This document shows positions 11,083 through 26,710 of a DNA stretch of 64,000 bases, one piece after another. This DNA comes from Dermatophagoides farinae (lineage: Eukaryota; Arthropoda; Arachnida; Sarcoptiformes; Pyroglyphidae). Positions within the stretch are counted from its first letter, which is position 1, and every line of letters begins with the position of its first letter. A model generated the notes under the pieces. The model ran no database searches. It had not been told where the DNA came from and was given only the letters and a program-made list of their open reading frames with translations. The stretch spans positions 6,639,001 to 6,703,000 of the forward strand of contig NC_134679.1 of NCBI RefSeq assembly GCF_024713945.1, read 5' to 3'. Both the position numbers and the translations under genes were made by a program.

Positions 11083-14000
11083 TAATTCCATACCCACACC
11101 AACACACACACACACCTGAAAAAATCGTGGATTCAAAATCAAACAAAAAAAATGATTTGAGGCCATAATAATAAGCTCATTTATTGTTATAATGTTGTTT
11201 TCAAGAGAGACATAAAATTTCTTTAAATTCATAATTCATTGTGATCGAACGATAGTTATCCATTTGAGAAATAAACAGAATGAAAAAAAAATGAAATGTA
11301 AACTTTTAAAAAAAATTTAATAAAAATTTTCATCAATAGATGTCGCCATTTGTTGTTTTTTTTTGCCAATCATATAACGACAGCGATTGATTTGAACCTA
11401 GTCTGATCAAAATAGACAGACAATGTATTCGAATTTTTTTTTTTGTTTCGGGCATCCAAAATCAAAGAATTCGATAACATTGGAAATTTGTATCGACGAA
11501 AACAATGATTTGGACGCCGGCATCAAATCTTGACATTCGTTCATCATATCCATTCATATATTAGTATCATTTGGTAAGAAAATTCAATTAGTTGCAATTA
11601 GAAAATATCTAAAATGACGATGGTCATTTAACCTATGACCTCTTTTTGATGTCTGTTTATTTTGTCATCATCATCATCATCATCATCATCGTGAATATTT
11701 TCAAAACTAAATGGAATTTTTCGACTAAAATTTTGAGAGTTTCATATTACAATCGGCTTGAATCTTTATCATCATCATGATCATCATTCTCAAACCAGCC
11801 AGACATCTTTTGTCAATTGTCAATTCTCATTCGAAAAAATGTGTCAGAATGCATTTTCGACAAATCGAATGTTTTCATTAGTTTCATCATTATCATCATC
11901 ATCGTCATCAGCAGCATCAGCAGCGGCAACAAATGATAATGATGACAATTAGAAGAAAAAAAAATTGACAGATTATTGTAGATGATAATCAACACTCAAT
12001 CCACACTAACGGCCATTGGCTGGTTCCTTTTGTAAAAATATCTGGCTAATTGACTTGACTGACTGACTGGATGGCCGGTTTCAATGATCAATTTTTTTTT
12101 CTTCTTTTTGATACAATCATCATTGATTCACTACAGGGTAAGTAAGACTTTTTCTGATAATCAAATATTTTGCAATAGTTTTTATCATTTTGAATGGTTT
12201 GGTGGTCGTGTCATGTCATTGTCATTTGCTCTGTGTGCGTGTGCGTTTGTGACAATCATCAATGTGACAAAAAAATTGATTACGACATCTTTAATGGTGA
12301 TGATGCTGATGACTATGATGGTAAAATGAAAAGGCATCTGGCGTTTGTCCATTAAAACTAAAAAAAAAAATTTGTCACATTAGTTCTGGCACTTTTTTTA
12401 TTTGATGCGCTTGATCTCTCGTTCTAAATGAAAAAAAATGAAAGAAAACAAGACAAAAATTGCTAAAAACATTAAGATAGTCATAGTCCCGGTTTTTTTT
12501 TGTCAAATATTCATCCAGGCAATAAATTGTTTCGGCATTTCGGCAACAAATTTTTTTTCTGTTCATTTTTTCTCATCTCTCTATCTCTCAGTCTTTCATA
12601 CTTTCATGCCGATTTCATGATGATGAGATTAATAGTAACGGTATGTCTTTTCACTACTACCACTAATGTGTGTATCTGTGTAAATTTCAATCCTGTGAAA
12701 GAAAATTGATTGAAATCAAAAAAATTTTTTGAAACAAAACTTTTCATCTATCACCACCATATAATAATAATAATAATGCCAAACACCTCTGAGCCCATGC
12801 AACAGCATTTATAAATGACAGATTGTCATTGTTTTTTGTTGTTTTTTTTTCTTTACTTTACTCACAAAAATTCATTCATTTAGATTCTTTTTTTTTTACA
12901 AAGTTTACACACATGCAATACAGCTTTGTTTGTTTTTTTTTCGTTTCTGTTTTGTTTTATTGATTTGAATTTGTTTACTTGCAATAAGTGCCCCAATAGT
13001 CTAAGTTTGTTGTATGGTTAGGAAATTACTGAATGTGTATATAGATCATCATAAATCTATATTACTTTCTGTTTCTTTTTTTTTTTGATTCAATTCTTTC
13101 TTGGTTGATCGGGTATATTTTTTGTTTTGTTTGAATTTGTTGTCATTATTATTATTGTGGTGGTGGTGGTGGTATTATATGGCTATATCATTGTCAATTA
13201 TGATTATAATAATAATGATGATGATGATGATGATGATTGTATACGGCATATTATTATTATTATTATTTATATGGCGACATTATGGCGCCATTCATTTATT
13301 TTTCTTTTCTGTTTTTTTTACCATTCAAGGATCACAAAACCCAACCATCACCATCATCATGATCTTTCGATTCTAATTCATTAAGAAATTATTATTATTG
13401 ATGATGATGATGATGATGATATTGAGATGTGTTTGCCCTGAACACATAATGAGATCTAGTTTTTTTTTCTTAGTGGTTTTCAAAGAAAAAAAATTATTAG
13501 TGAAAAATAAACCATTTCAAACACCAGCTTTTCTAATAGAAAAAAAACCAAGCAAATGTTTTTTTTCCTATTCAACGAGAACGATCAACCGACCGACGAT
13601 GATAAGCAAGAATGTCAATTTGATCAATATCATCATCACTGCCATCGAAAGTAAAAAATAAAGAAAAAAACGACAGAGAAACTGCTGATGGTATATATAA
13701 TGATTGAAAAAAAAACGCGCGACCTAGCCTAACCGACGTCGCCAATTTTTTTCTATGTGTGTTTTTCTATGTGATCCAAAATGTAAAAGAGAAACGAGAG
13801 CAATCCAATGAAAATGTATTTTTTTATGTATAACGCCACCGGTAATGATCAATTCACATATATATAGCACATGTATGCAAGTATACATCACTTATACATA
13901 CACACACAAGAAGAAATCATTTTTTTGACACTATAAACTTTTTTTTGCGGGTAAATTGGAGCCACAATAATATTTTTTTTGGTGCCAACAACAACAACAA

Positions 14001-17000
14001 CAACAATGATAACATATTTGCAATTGAAAAAAAGGCTGGGCAAATGTTATTATTTATCATCCACTGATGATGTTGGCAGCAAATGATTTTTTTTTCTCGT
14101 TTCATTTCATCAAATCAATCAATCAATGAAAAGTGAATGAAATTGAAATGATGGGATTTTTTTTTCTTCATACATTTTTTGATTCGAAGTTTTTTTTCAT
14201 CACCATCATCATCATGATGATGCCGCTGGGCTTGATTTTGGCGGCGAAATTTTTTTTTCTTATTATTTGTTTGGTTGATTGACGACGACGGTTATTGAAT
14301 GTATGTGAGTGTGTGTGTGTATGAATGATGAATTTAAACAAACACACCCAATTCAAAGTCTCAAACTTTTTTTTTTTGGTTGATTGCAACGATGAATAAA
14401 AAGTTTTTTTTTTCTGTTCAACGTATCTATAGATATGAAACTTATAGGAAAAAATAACAACAACAACAACAACAAATACATTTGACAAATAAAATTTTTT
14501 GTGTGTGCATTGAACAAAGTTCATAATCGAACCAAAGTCTAATGGCAATATTAACACACACACACACACTAAATATATTTGATTTGCCACCAAGAAAAAA
14601 AAATGTCACATTTATGGCCAAAAAAAAACATTAAGATTTCTTCATTCATTCATCATTGTCGTCAATGTTTTTGTTGTTGTTTGTCAATGGCCAAAAGAAA
14701 AAAAAAATTTTCCATTTGATCATCATTCGATCGATTGATTGATTTGATGGATAATGGAATTGAACCAAATAATAATTGCCATGATGATGATGATGATGAT
14801 GTTGTGAACTTTGAATCAAAACTCATTTTCATTCAAATCACTGAGTGAAATTTCATCATCATATTTATAAAAGAACAAAAAAAAGGATAAAATAATAAAC
14901 GAATTTTTTTAATTTCCTGTTTTCACACACATCGATGATAATCTAAATGATGATGGTGGTGGTGATGATGGTGAAAATTCAAATGAAACAAGAACGAAAA
15001 ATAAAAATTCACTTTTGATGATATTGAGATTTTCAATGACAAGGTATATTATCACCGTCGTCGTCATCGTCATCGTCGTCGTTGACGATTATCGATGAGA
15101 GTGTTACAATCAACCAACCAACCAACAACAGAATCCATCTAGATATTTTTTTTTTTTTTTTTTTGTTATCAAGTATTTACAGAATATTTCATTTTATGGC
15201 TTTCAAATTCTCTCTATATGAACCATGATGATGATGATGATGAATAAAATTCTGATTTTCTGAAGAATAATTTTTGGTTCCATTCACAAAAAAACACACA
15301 CACACAAGCTTGTTGATGGTAAAAATAGTGAAATTGAAAACAAGAAAACAATTGAGAATTTTTTTTTCTTTTGTTGAAAACATCATCAATCAATTGTTGT
15401 GAGAGTTGATTGAAAAAAAACCATTGATTGATTCAATCGATTCGAATCCAAATATTAAAAAGTAATGAAAAAAAAATCAATCACACACTATTATTATTTT
15501 GGATTGATGATTGGATATCAAATCAAATCAATATATAATAATTATCGTCATCCAATATCTAATAATTTTTTTTTTATTTTACTAATATGGTCCAACTTAT
15601 CTTGGACTTTTTTCTTGTTCTTGTTCACTGATAGATAATAATTATTTTTTACAATCAGTGAATAAATAAAGAGAGAGAGAAAACCGACCAAATGAAACGA
15701 CAACAATTTGTGCTTATTAGTATATATGTTTATGGACGATAATGGAAAGGAAATCAGAAAATTTTTCACTTTTTAATCAATAAAATTCTGATATAATTAT
15801 TGATTGATTTGATTGGATTGGATTGGATTCATTAATCATCATTATGAATGATAATGTTTAACATACACACACACACACAGAACAAACAAAAAAAGGAAGA
15901 AAGACTCAAATAAACTTTGTAGCCAAATATTTATTGATTGTTGATTATTTTTTTTTTTTTTTTTTTAATCTTATAAAATTTGTCATTTTTCTCACATTTT
16001 TGATTAGATATTTGACACCCACACACACCCACACACATTGATTGTTTACACCTGAAGAAAAAATTGATGATGATGATGATTTGTTTCAGAAGAATCAATT
16101 TTCATTATTCAGAGAATAATGAAAAAATTATCGATGACGATGACGGTACGGCTAAGTATGGAATACGAATGAACCATGACCATGATCATGAATAATTTTC
16201 TAATATATTATATATACCTCGTTATCGGTAATTTTATCTTTTGATTTTATCTTTTTTTTTTATTTCCAAACACAGATTTATCAATAATTTGAGATAACGA
16301 AATGAAAAAGTGAGAAAAAAAACTATATTTATGAATCTTAACAAGATCTAATCTTGATACATCATTATCTTCATCATCAACAACATTGATTTGATTACAA
16401 TCACCTGGAGACAACTTGGAGTAATAATTATCAAGATTATTACTAGATACCCTACAATTGTAATGAATGAATGAATGTGATTCCAAGATAAGTCGATTTT
16501 TTGTTTATCGTTGGTTGTATGGTCGTTTTTGGTTTGGTTTTTTTTTTTTAATTTTCTATCAATGAAACCGTACTTACACACATATAAATACGCAGCTGCT
16601 GATTGTGGTATCGGTATCGGTAGAGAAAAAAAAACCGACTGACCGATAAGATAATGTAAGTTGTAATATTTTTTTTTCATTCATTCATTCATTTCATTTG
16701 TGAAGAATTTCTTATTTTCTTTGATCTATCATATTTATCAATATTGAGATAATGATCGTGATATATGAATGAGGTTTACGTAATAATGACACTAAAACGA
16801 TAACGATAACGTAGCATGATCATAATTTGTTTTCTCTTTTAACATATGAATACATAATCTTTCATATATTAATTAGATAACGGATCATGTGATCAAAAAA
16901 AAAAAAAATTAAGATTATTTATAAATTTTACTCTGCTACAAAGTTATCAAAATAAATGAATGAATGGAATCATGAAAATTGTTCCACGAATTTATTTGAA

Positions 17001-20000
17001 TACTCATTTTTTTTCTGTTTGAATTGCAAATTTTTTCATTTTCATTTTTTTGTAATTCGATATCGATCCATTGAATAGCAATGATAATGTTTATATTGAA
17101 TATGAATGGAAAAAAATAACAAACAGAAAAAAAAATTGTCAGGCGTCAAATCAGAAGAAAAAAATTTTTTTCATTCTCATTTTGTCACAATGATGATGAT
17201 CTGGATGTAATAAACATTTTTATATCCACGCATTTCAAACGCCAGAACCATTTGAAGAAACAAAAAATGTTTATAGCCTAGATCTCTGGTGATTCATAGA
17301 GTTTTTTTTTGGTGGAAAAAAAATCATCAATATGCAGATGAATCATACTTTTAATGCAAGGTTCTTGACCAAACAAACAAAATTTTGATTTTGGTTCTCT
17401 CTCTTTCTATTTCTTCTTTTTTTTGGGGGTGGGGAAGGGGATTTTAGCTAGTTATTTGCATTTGGACAAATCAACAGTTTGTCATTTCATTTTAATTCCA
17501 ATTTTTTTTCTCTGGTTTTTGTCTGTGTCTGTGTGTGTATGAGTGTGTGCAAATGCACGTATGCATGCATGTATGTATGTTTTTGCTGAGTAAACAAAAC
17601 AAAAAATAATAAAATAAAAACGACATCAGTCATCATCATCATCATCATCATCATCAACAACAACAATATATTGATACATTATTTAGAAGCAGAAAAAAAG
17701 GAAGAAAGGAAAAAAGGAAAAAAAAATTTTGGCACACCATCCAACTTATCGTCATAACAACAATCGTCAACATTCATCTATCGACTATGATGACGATGAC
17801 GACGATGATATTGAGATATTAATAAAAAGAAAAAAATTTTTTTCATGATATTCCATCAAGTGATCGCGATTGGTTAGTAGATTTGATGATGATGATGATG
17901 ATGATTGAGCCCCCTGTATGTGTTTTTTTTACCTGTCTTTTTGTCTGTCCATCACCATTGCCACCACTATGGCGTATTTGATTTATATTTATCACAAAAA
18001 AAACAAAATGTTGAGAGATTATAAAACAATATATCGCGCCAATTCCAGTGATAAATAAAAATAAAAATAAAAAATGATGGAAAAAAATTCTTAAAAATCA
18101 ACCCCAACTAGACCAGAACATAATTTCTATAATTTTTTTTTCAAATCATCATCTCTTTTTTTTCTCACAATCGATCATCATCATCATCATCATTTATTAT
18201 ATGTTTGTTTGTTTGTGATGAACGTATCTCACCAAAAAAAAAAAATCGATATCTTATCTTTATTCAAACTACCACTATTCTATTACTGCCACTTTATTTA
18301 TCAAATCAATTGATAAAAAAAAATTTGTTGTGCATAACAAATTTTTGTTTTGTTTTGTTTATCTGTATATAATATCATCATCAAAAAAAAAAAACAATCC
18401 ATTTTTTTATCAATAAATCTCATCTATAGTTCCTCATGATTGATTGATCATTGGAAATCAAAAAAAAAAAAAAAAAAGAACAATCTCCAGTAGGCTAATA
18501 ATCAATCCACATCAACAACCAACAACTGGCTCATCATCATTATCAGTCACAAGTGGTAAGAGCGTTATATTTGCTAATAATATATAGAAAAGGGAATTAC
18601 AGCAGACAAACGATTTTGATTATCAAAAAAATTTTTTTTATTCTTTTTTTTTTGATATAAATCTATACACTTGATGAAAAATAAAACGCCTCAGTGCAAT
18701 GCATTTGATACATATCATCATGACGATGATGATGATGATGATTATCATCAACAACAACCAATTTTATGATGTGATAATTTTACTTTTCATCAATTTTATC
18801 GCTCATAATCATTCATTCATTCATTCACGTTCATTAATGTACCACATGTATATAGGATAGAAAATAAATAGACAGTTATCAATCAATCATAATATAAATC
18901 ACAAAGTTAAGAAAATCAACAGAACAAAACAAAACAAAACAAAACAAAAATCGAGTGGGGGCTGGTTGTAAAAAAAATAAATAATAAAGGGGCAAACAAA
19001 GTTCTGGTCATCAATGATGATGATGGACCTAAAAAACCAGAAAATTAAAATTAAGAAAAAAAAATACAACCATCAGGTCTATTTATTCACACCACAAACA
19101 CTCATATATTACATTGAGAGATAGCCTAAAACACTGAACCAATGTGTGTGTGTGTGATCAATGATATGATTATTGTCACTCATCGTCATATCATTATCAT
19201 CATCATCATCAAAAATCAAAAATCGATCGATGTAGACTTTTTTTTTGTTACTGTTTTGTGTGTGTGTATTGTTTGTGTGTTTATAACTGTACATTTGATG
19301 TGTTCACAAGTGTGTGTGTGTGTTTTGGCCACCACCACCACCATGGTGCAACAACAACAAAGACGACATCTTTATTCGTTAAAAAAAATGCTTTTTTTTC
19401 CCATTACAACATAAATCTTACCATCATCGTTTTTTTTTTAATTTCATTTTTTTTCACGCATTTTTCACGCACACACACACATACATACATTTTTTTTTTG
19501 ACATGATAATGTTGTTGTTGTTGTTGCTGCTGCTGCTGTTAATATCGACAAATAAAAACGTTTGAAATTCATCATATTTCGGTCTCATTTTTCAAATATT
19601 CGATTATGGTGATGAACACACATAAAGAAAATATAAATATATCAGCTATTTGATCGATCAGTTGATCATCATCAACGACATTATCCATAATCAATGAAAA
19701 GAAAATTTCGATATTTACATCATCATCATCATCAATTGACAAAAATTTAATCATTCTTTTATCTTTTATTTGTTTTGTTTTGTTTTTTTGTTGTTGTTAA
19801 TGTTGTAGAATTTGATTAAAAATTGATAATTGCTATCAATCAATCAATTATAGCCATGAACAAATGAATAATAAATAATTCTGCATATACAGAATCAATA
19901 AATCATCAGAATTTTGTTATCGACTACTACTGTTTTCATTCATTCATTCATCTATTTTTTAATTTTATTCATCAATCAAATTTGCTTTTATAACAAAAAA

Positions 20001-21263
20001 AAACAAGAATTATCAAGCAAACAAAAGAAGATCTAAATCTCATCATCATCATCCACAACAACAATCATATCAGCAATTTGATATAGACAGCAGCATCAGC
20101 AGCAGATGCCGCTACATGAAACCGTTATCTGTGTATAGTGAGTTTATGTTTAGCGAAGGATATAGAAAGAAAATAAAACCTCGTGCTGCGTTTTCACTGC
20201 TAATATAATATATACACAATTTTTTATTATAAATCCACACAATACACATATATATCCAAACAATGTCCAAATCTATTTGATGATAATGATGATGATGATG
20301 ATGATAGTTTTGTCTGAGTGTATAATGTGTGTATGTTTGTATGATTATCATCATCATCAAAAATAAATATATAGTGTATATACCAGAGAATCATCATCAA
20401 CCAGAAATTTTTTTTTTTTTTTTTTTTGATAAAAAGTATCGAGTATTTCATTTTTAATGATAAACCAAAGTAGATAGCTGGAAAATGAAGATTTAAAAAA
20501 AAATAAACTCAAATCAATCAATCAATTGATCAATTCCATTTCATCATCATCATCGTCATCATCATTGGTATATATAGAGATTAGACAACAACAGCAGCAG
20601 CAACAACAACAACAATAAAATTGTTTCCATCGACAATCGAATGATGATCATGATCATTATTAGAAAGTAGAAACAAAACAAAACAAAATTTTTTTTTGTG
20701 AAATAAATCCCAAATTTTTTTTTTTACATTATCAATCTATCTATCTATCTAGTTTATTCATCCGATATCATCATCATTTTATATTTATATATATTCATTG
20801 ATTGATTGATTATAAACAAACAAACAAACAAAAATCAATCTTTTGTGTGTGTGTGTGTATTCAATAATCAATCAATCAATCATCATCATAATCATCAAAT
20901 ATAATTGTGTTTGTTGTTATATCTGGATTCCACATATCAATAAAATTATCGCCATCAGTTAGTTTCTGGACCTAATCTTTTATTATTATTTTTTTTGACA
21001 AGATATCAAATTTTTTTTGGCCAAAACGAGATAGTGAGCGAGTGTGTGCGACATTCTGTTTTTTTTTTTTGCATCATCATATCTATGTTTGAAGAAAAAA
21101 AATTGTCTTTTTAAAGGTAGATAATTTTTTTTTCTAATACAAAAGTTATCGATATCTTGTGTTTTACATGTGTTAAACGGGTTGAAGTGAATATATTCTG
21201 ATTAATGAATTAATTATTCTGTTTTGTTTTGTTTTTTTGATTTTTATGTAGTAAAAAATAAAA
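11083..21263. other. Ten-kilobase stretch without a recognisable gene
   Basis: I read both strands and found no frame with protein-like composition. The open frames here are translations of CAT, CAA, CA/TG, A and T tracts. Repeats include long CAT/ATC runs (for example near 11668, 17634 and 18722), CA/TG runs (15863, 17520), AAAAC runs (18922-18948) and T runs. The 3' UTR of the previous gene occupies the first 200-250 bases. The last kilobase is the likely 5' UTR and promoter region of the GATA gene at 21264. Regulatory DNA for the GATA genes could lie here, but nothing specific can be supported. Confidence 0.5.
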
Positions 21264-24200
21264 ATGCAAAGAATTAAAATGGAACATCAACAATCGAATG
21301 AACGAAATGAAACAACAACATCATTATCATCATCATCCTCATCTTCATCGGTAATAATGAATAAAACGGCGACGATGATGACAAATGATGATGAAAATAA
21401 TAAATCCGATATAATTAAAAAAAATGTTAATGATGGTGATCATGATGAACAATTAATGGGGAATGAAACAATAACAACAACAACAACAAATACAACAAAG
21501 ACGACGTCAATGATCAAACGTGAAACGCCATCATCACCGGATGAAATTCACACTAAACGGATTAAAATGGAATTGAATGAAGATAATGGTGATGGTGATA
21601 ATGGCGATGGTGGTGGTGATGGATCACCACATCATCCACATGTTATTACTGAGGCACCATCATCATCGTCATCATCAACACGTGTTGATATCAATGAACA
21701 TCAATCATTGGAAAAATCGGCCATTATCGTTACACAACAACCGACAACAACAATGGATGTAAATGAACATAATGGATCTAACTCATCATCCATGTTGATG
21801 ACTATAAAAACATCACCAGGATCATCACCAAATCCTAATAATAATGGTTCATCACCAACATCGAATCAAGCTAACGTAACGATTCATGAATTATCACAAG
21901 CACAAATTGTTCAAATTAATCAAACATCATCACATGAACAACAGCAACAACAACAACATTTAGTTTGGTCACAAAATCATCGAAATCAAAGAAATCAATT
22001 TGATACGGATGATGATGTGGTGGTTACTCACCATCAACAACATCAACATCAACACCATCATCATCATAATCATAATAATAATGATAATGATAATCCATTA
22101 CAGCAGCAGCAGCATCAACAACAACAAACAAATGGAAATTTTTATACACAAAATTTACAACATCACCATGGTATCACCTCTAGGTAAGTAAAAAATTTTA
22201 TTTAAAAAGTTCAAGATCAATCTTGATATCAACATAGTAAGCATTAGATTGATTTTTCATTTATCATCCTGCTAGAAGCGGCAATAATGATCCACAACAA
22301 CAACAACAATCTACATCAACATCAACATCATCATCATTGTCGTCGTCGTCGTCGTCGACATCATCATCTGGACAACCGCAGGCTCAACAACAAGGTCAAC
22401 ATCATTTTCATGGAAACGATAGTGGTGGTCACCATCATCATATAGTGTTGGATCATGGATCCACAACCTCATCATCGACAACGGCAACTTCATCATCGAC
22501 TACTAATTCGATTACAAATATTCATCATCATGGATCATCACCATTCCATCAACAACAACAGAATTCATCAACAATGTTAACCGATGGTCATCGTGGTCAG
22601 GTACAAGTTGTTGTTAGTGGCAATAATGTAACCACAGCTACTATTACTAATGATGGTGATGGTGGCAATGAATCATCTGGATTAGAAACCGGAACAAATC
22701 AATGTTCAAGTCCAAAAGATTCGAATAATAATAGTGCACGAACGAATACGAATAATAATGGTAAAGATAATTTATCAATAGCCGTAGCTGTGGCAACTGG
22801 AGGTCAACAGCAGCAATACTCTTCAACTAATGGTAATAATCATCATCATCAACAACAACAACAACATCATCATCAACCTCAGCAGCAACATCAACAGACA
22901 TCATATGATTTATTTTATGCTGATAATGGTAATGCTGGTGGTAATCATCATCATTTAGTAACCGTATCGACTACTGGTCAATTAATTAATGGTCATGGTA
23001 CACCTGTGGTTCAATATGCTGCCGCACCACAATCTCATCCTCATCATCATCACGGTCATCATGGTCATCATCATCATGTAAGAATTTTTTTTTGTTTTTT
23101 AAATTTAGAATCAAATTAACACTGGAAAAATTTGTATTTAAATAGATTCAATCACTAAATCAACAACAACAACAACAACAACAGCAACAACAAGGACAGA
23201 ATGGTTCGACTGGTGGTGGCCATGAAAGTCCACAAATGTGGTCTCATGATAATGTTGCTGCAGCATCATCTGCATATATGACCGGTGGTAATATATCACC
23301 ATCGAATTTACAATTTGCAGATCCGGCCAATCCTATGGAATCGGCATCGATTACGAATCAGAATCGTTTAATCAATAATATAATAACATACAATGGAAAT
23401 TGTAATGGAACAACTGCCACTACAGTAGCTATGGCCAATGGTTGGAATTCGTTTCCATTATTTGAACAGACCGGTTATACACCGGCCGCTGTTAGTGTAA
23501 TGACTGGCCAATCATCGACCGGTGTTGTCCATACTAATGGTGGTGTTGAATTGGCTGGTTTACGTGTGGCTAATCCTGCTATCGGACAGATTACTCATTA
23601 TGGAATCGTAGGAACAGCAGCTGCAACCAATATTCATGGAACAAATAATGGAAAAGGTTTAATGCCTGGAACTGGTACTGCGACATATTCATTATCACAT
23701 GAAACCGGTGCCGGCAATGATGGTGGTGCTTATCTTGATTTATCACGTGAATGTATCAATTGTTCAACGGCTACAACACCATTATGGCGTCGTGATAATT
23801 CAGGAAATTATCTTTGCAATGCTTGTGGTATATTCAATCGTTCCAATGGCATACAAAGACCATCGAATCGATCGCATAAAAAAACGGTTAACAATCGTAG
23901 GGTAGGATTGACATGTTCAAATTGTAAAACAACATCAACAACATTGTGGCGACGAAATAATTCAGGTGAACCTGTTTGTAATGCATGTGGTCTTTATTTT
24001 AAATTACATAATGTAAGTTTGATTTAATTTAAAAGAAAAATTTCTCAAAATTCGACATGCATATATCCACATAGATAAATCGGCCATTATCAATGAAAAA
24101 AGAAGGCATACAAACACGAAAACGTAAACCTAAAGCTGCTACAACACCGACAACAACAGGAACAGCAACAGCGATAGCTTCCGTTGGATCAACTGGAAAT

Positions 24201-26710
24201 GTGGGACAATTGGCAATTGTAACGGCTGATGTACCGGCCACACTTCAACATCATCATCATCATATGACAGCTAAACAAGCAAGTATGTTTTTAATCATCA
24301 TTTATTCTATGTGTGTGCCTGTGTATCATCAACTTATAATCAACTCTTTTACGAGAATACGAAAATGTACGTGTTTCAGTTGTGTGTTTGTGTGTGTGTG
24401 GTCATTTTAATTGAACATCATCATCATGATCATGATCATCATTAGTATTATAGTGTCATTTTTTTTCGTAGTGACTGGAGCTTCTTTGTTTCTCTCACAA
24501 TCGTATTTTTGTGTAAACGCACGCAAACACGTACTGAGTTTAGCAAAAAGAAAAAACAACGAATCAGCCATTTACATTTAGATGATAACGTTATTTTTTT
24601 TGTTAATTTGAATTTTTTATTCATTTCACATTTATATCTTGTGACTACTGATATCACCTGATATATATGTGAATAATTCCAGGGTGTTTTTTTTCTCGTT
24701 TGTTTGTTTGTTTGTTTGTTTGTTGATGTTGTATGTGAATGTCATTTATTCAAATTCTGGAATTTCATTGTATATATAGGATAGATTAAACAATGATCAT
24801 TCGTTCAAAAATTCCTGAAATTGAAAATATGGTAGTAATTTCATTGAATTGGTATAGACACACACACACACGAAAAAAAAAAATTTTTGATAGTTCTCTT
24901 ACTCACTCACTTTCACTATCTCTCTCTCTTCTTCTTCTTCTTCTTCCTCCTATAATATCAATTTATCCAGAATAATGGAATATATACTCGCACTCACACA
25001 CACACACACAAATGACCGCCGGAATTATTTGCTTGGATTTTCGGATCATCATCTGGATATATCTGGATCATAGGTGTAGGTGTCAAATATGTTGGAATAT
25101 ATAAAAAATATTTTAGAAAACAAAAAAAAATGAATAATCAATTATAATGATGATAATTCATTTTTTATTGTGATGAAAATATAAATCATTACAATATTAT
25201 CATTTTCATCATCTATATGGTGACTGACTTGACTGCTACTGATCTACACATGTGTCTATCTATCTATCTATTTCTCTATTTTATTTCATTTCATTTGAAC
25301 ATAAATCATCGACAATGAATGTTGCAATAATATTGCTAGCAGGAACAAAACTAATAATCATCATCATAATGATAATATTCAGGTAGCATTTTTTGTTGTT
25401 GTTGTTGCTGATAATAATGAGAGATAAACATGACTTATGAGTGTGTGTGTGGACTTTTATCGACAAAGTTTTTTTTTATTTACCATTAAAATTCATTTTT
25501 TTCTGTTGTATACACATATTTTCATTGTGTGTGATTGTAATTGTATTGTATTTTGATCTAAAAATAATTTATTCACGAAAAAAAAATATTTATTTCTGAT
25601 GATGATTGTTTTTTTTTATTGATCCTATAATGAAATAAATTTTTCTTTTTCTCTTTGTTGTTGTTGTCGTTTTTTTTATATATATAGAAAAATATCTCAA
25701 TGCTACAAACGCATATTATCCGCATCATCATCAACAACAACAACAACAACATCATCATTCGAATCATCATCATCAACAACAACAACAACATCATTCACAT
25801 CAACAACAACAACAGCAACAGCAGCAGATGCAACATCATCATCCGCATCCTCATTCTCATCATCATCAACATCAACAATCAGCAATTACATCATCATATC
25901 CAGCAGCAGCAACAACAGCAGAAACAGGCAATTTTACAATTGAATTCAACATCGTCTTCTTCACCATCATCATCGATAACAACAACAACAACAGCATCAA
26001 ATGTACAACATGGCCATCATAATAATCATCATCATTTGATCATTGATGATGATTCAGCCATTCAACGGCAGCAACAACAATCACCATCATCAATGCCAAC
26101 TTCGCCAATATCTGCATCATCAGCATCAACGATAGTGCCACCAAGAACAATAACATCACCAATAATACCATCATCAGCTACATTAAATCGACAATTACAT
26201 AATTTAAATATACCACCAGTAGAATTACCGATTATCTATACAACAACAACAATGCAGCAGCAGCAGCAACAACAACAACAAGGATCACCACAATTGACAA
26301 ATGCAACAACAACAACAACAAACGAAACAATTCAACAACAATCATCGATAGACGAATCATCATCAACTGGTATCAATAAAAATAATAAATTGATATCGTC
26401 ATTATCATCATCGACATCCGCATCACCTAATGAAAGTCCAATACAATCACCACAATCGAATCATTTATTGATACAACAACATCATCATCATCATCGCCAT
26501 CAGAATCATTCATCAGTGATACATGAAAGTCATTCATCAACAACAACAATCAATAGTAATGGCCAAAATGGACAGATTGTAATACCATATCAACAACATA
26601 ATAATAATAGATCAACAACAGTGGCAATAACAACTCCGACTTCAGCTTCCAATAATTCAATAGCTTTAGCATCATCATCATCAGTTGCTACAGTTGTCAC
26701 AACTAATTAA
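21264..26710 (+). CDS. Divergent two-finger GATA transcription factor
   Basis: Exons are 21264-22183, 22276-23077, 23146-24012, 24075-24282 and 25688 onward; all junctions keep phase. The long N-terminus is Ser/Thr/Asn/Gln/His-rich. Finger 1 is [22 protein letters not shown] and finger 2 is [22 protein letters not shown], both C-x2-C-x17-C-x2-C. Finger 2 has the canonical basic tail ending [11 protein letters not shown]. After finger 1 the usual LYHKMNG..RPLIKP is replaced by [18 protein letters not shown], so that finger is diverged. With the spliced frame, exon 5 encodes [11 protein letters not shown] and His/Gln runs and stops at 26022 (about 1043 residues). The frame shifted by one then carries about 240 more plausible Ser/Thr/Gln-rich codons to 26710, so an extra base around 25860-25950 is suspected. 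Tandem with pannier, it may be the serpent/GATAe-type paralogue; it is a nuclear DNA-binding regulator at WGATAR sites. Confidence 0.85.

Noticed and set aside
11668-11692. CRISPR-like array from repeated CAT units
   Set aside because: These are simple trinucleotide microsatellites in a eukaryotic genome, without spacers.
11083-21263. Many short open frames in the gene-poor region
   Set aside because: They consist of runs of His, Met, Ile, Phe, Lys or Val from simple repeats and show no splice-linked partner or motif.
25703-25885. Asp/Val-rich minus-strand frame and Ile/Asn-rich plus frame in the GATA last exon
   Set aside because: Both are alternate-frame readings of CAT/CAA tracts that encode His/Gln in the spliced frame.
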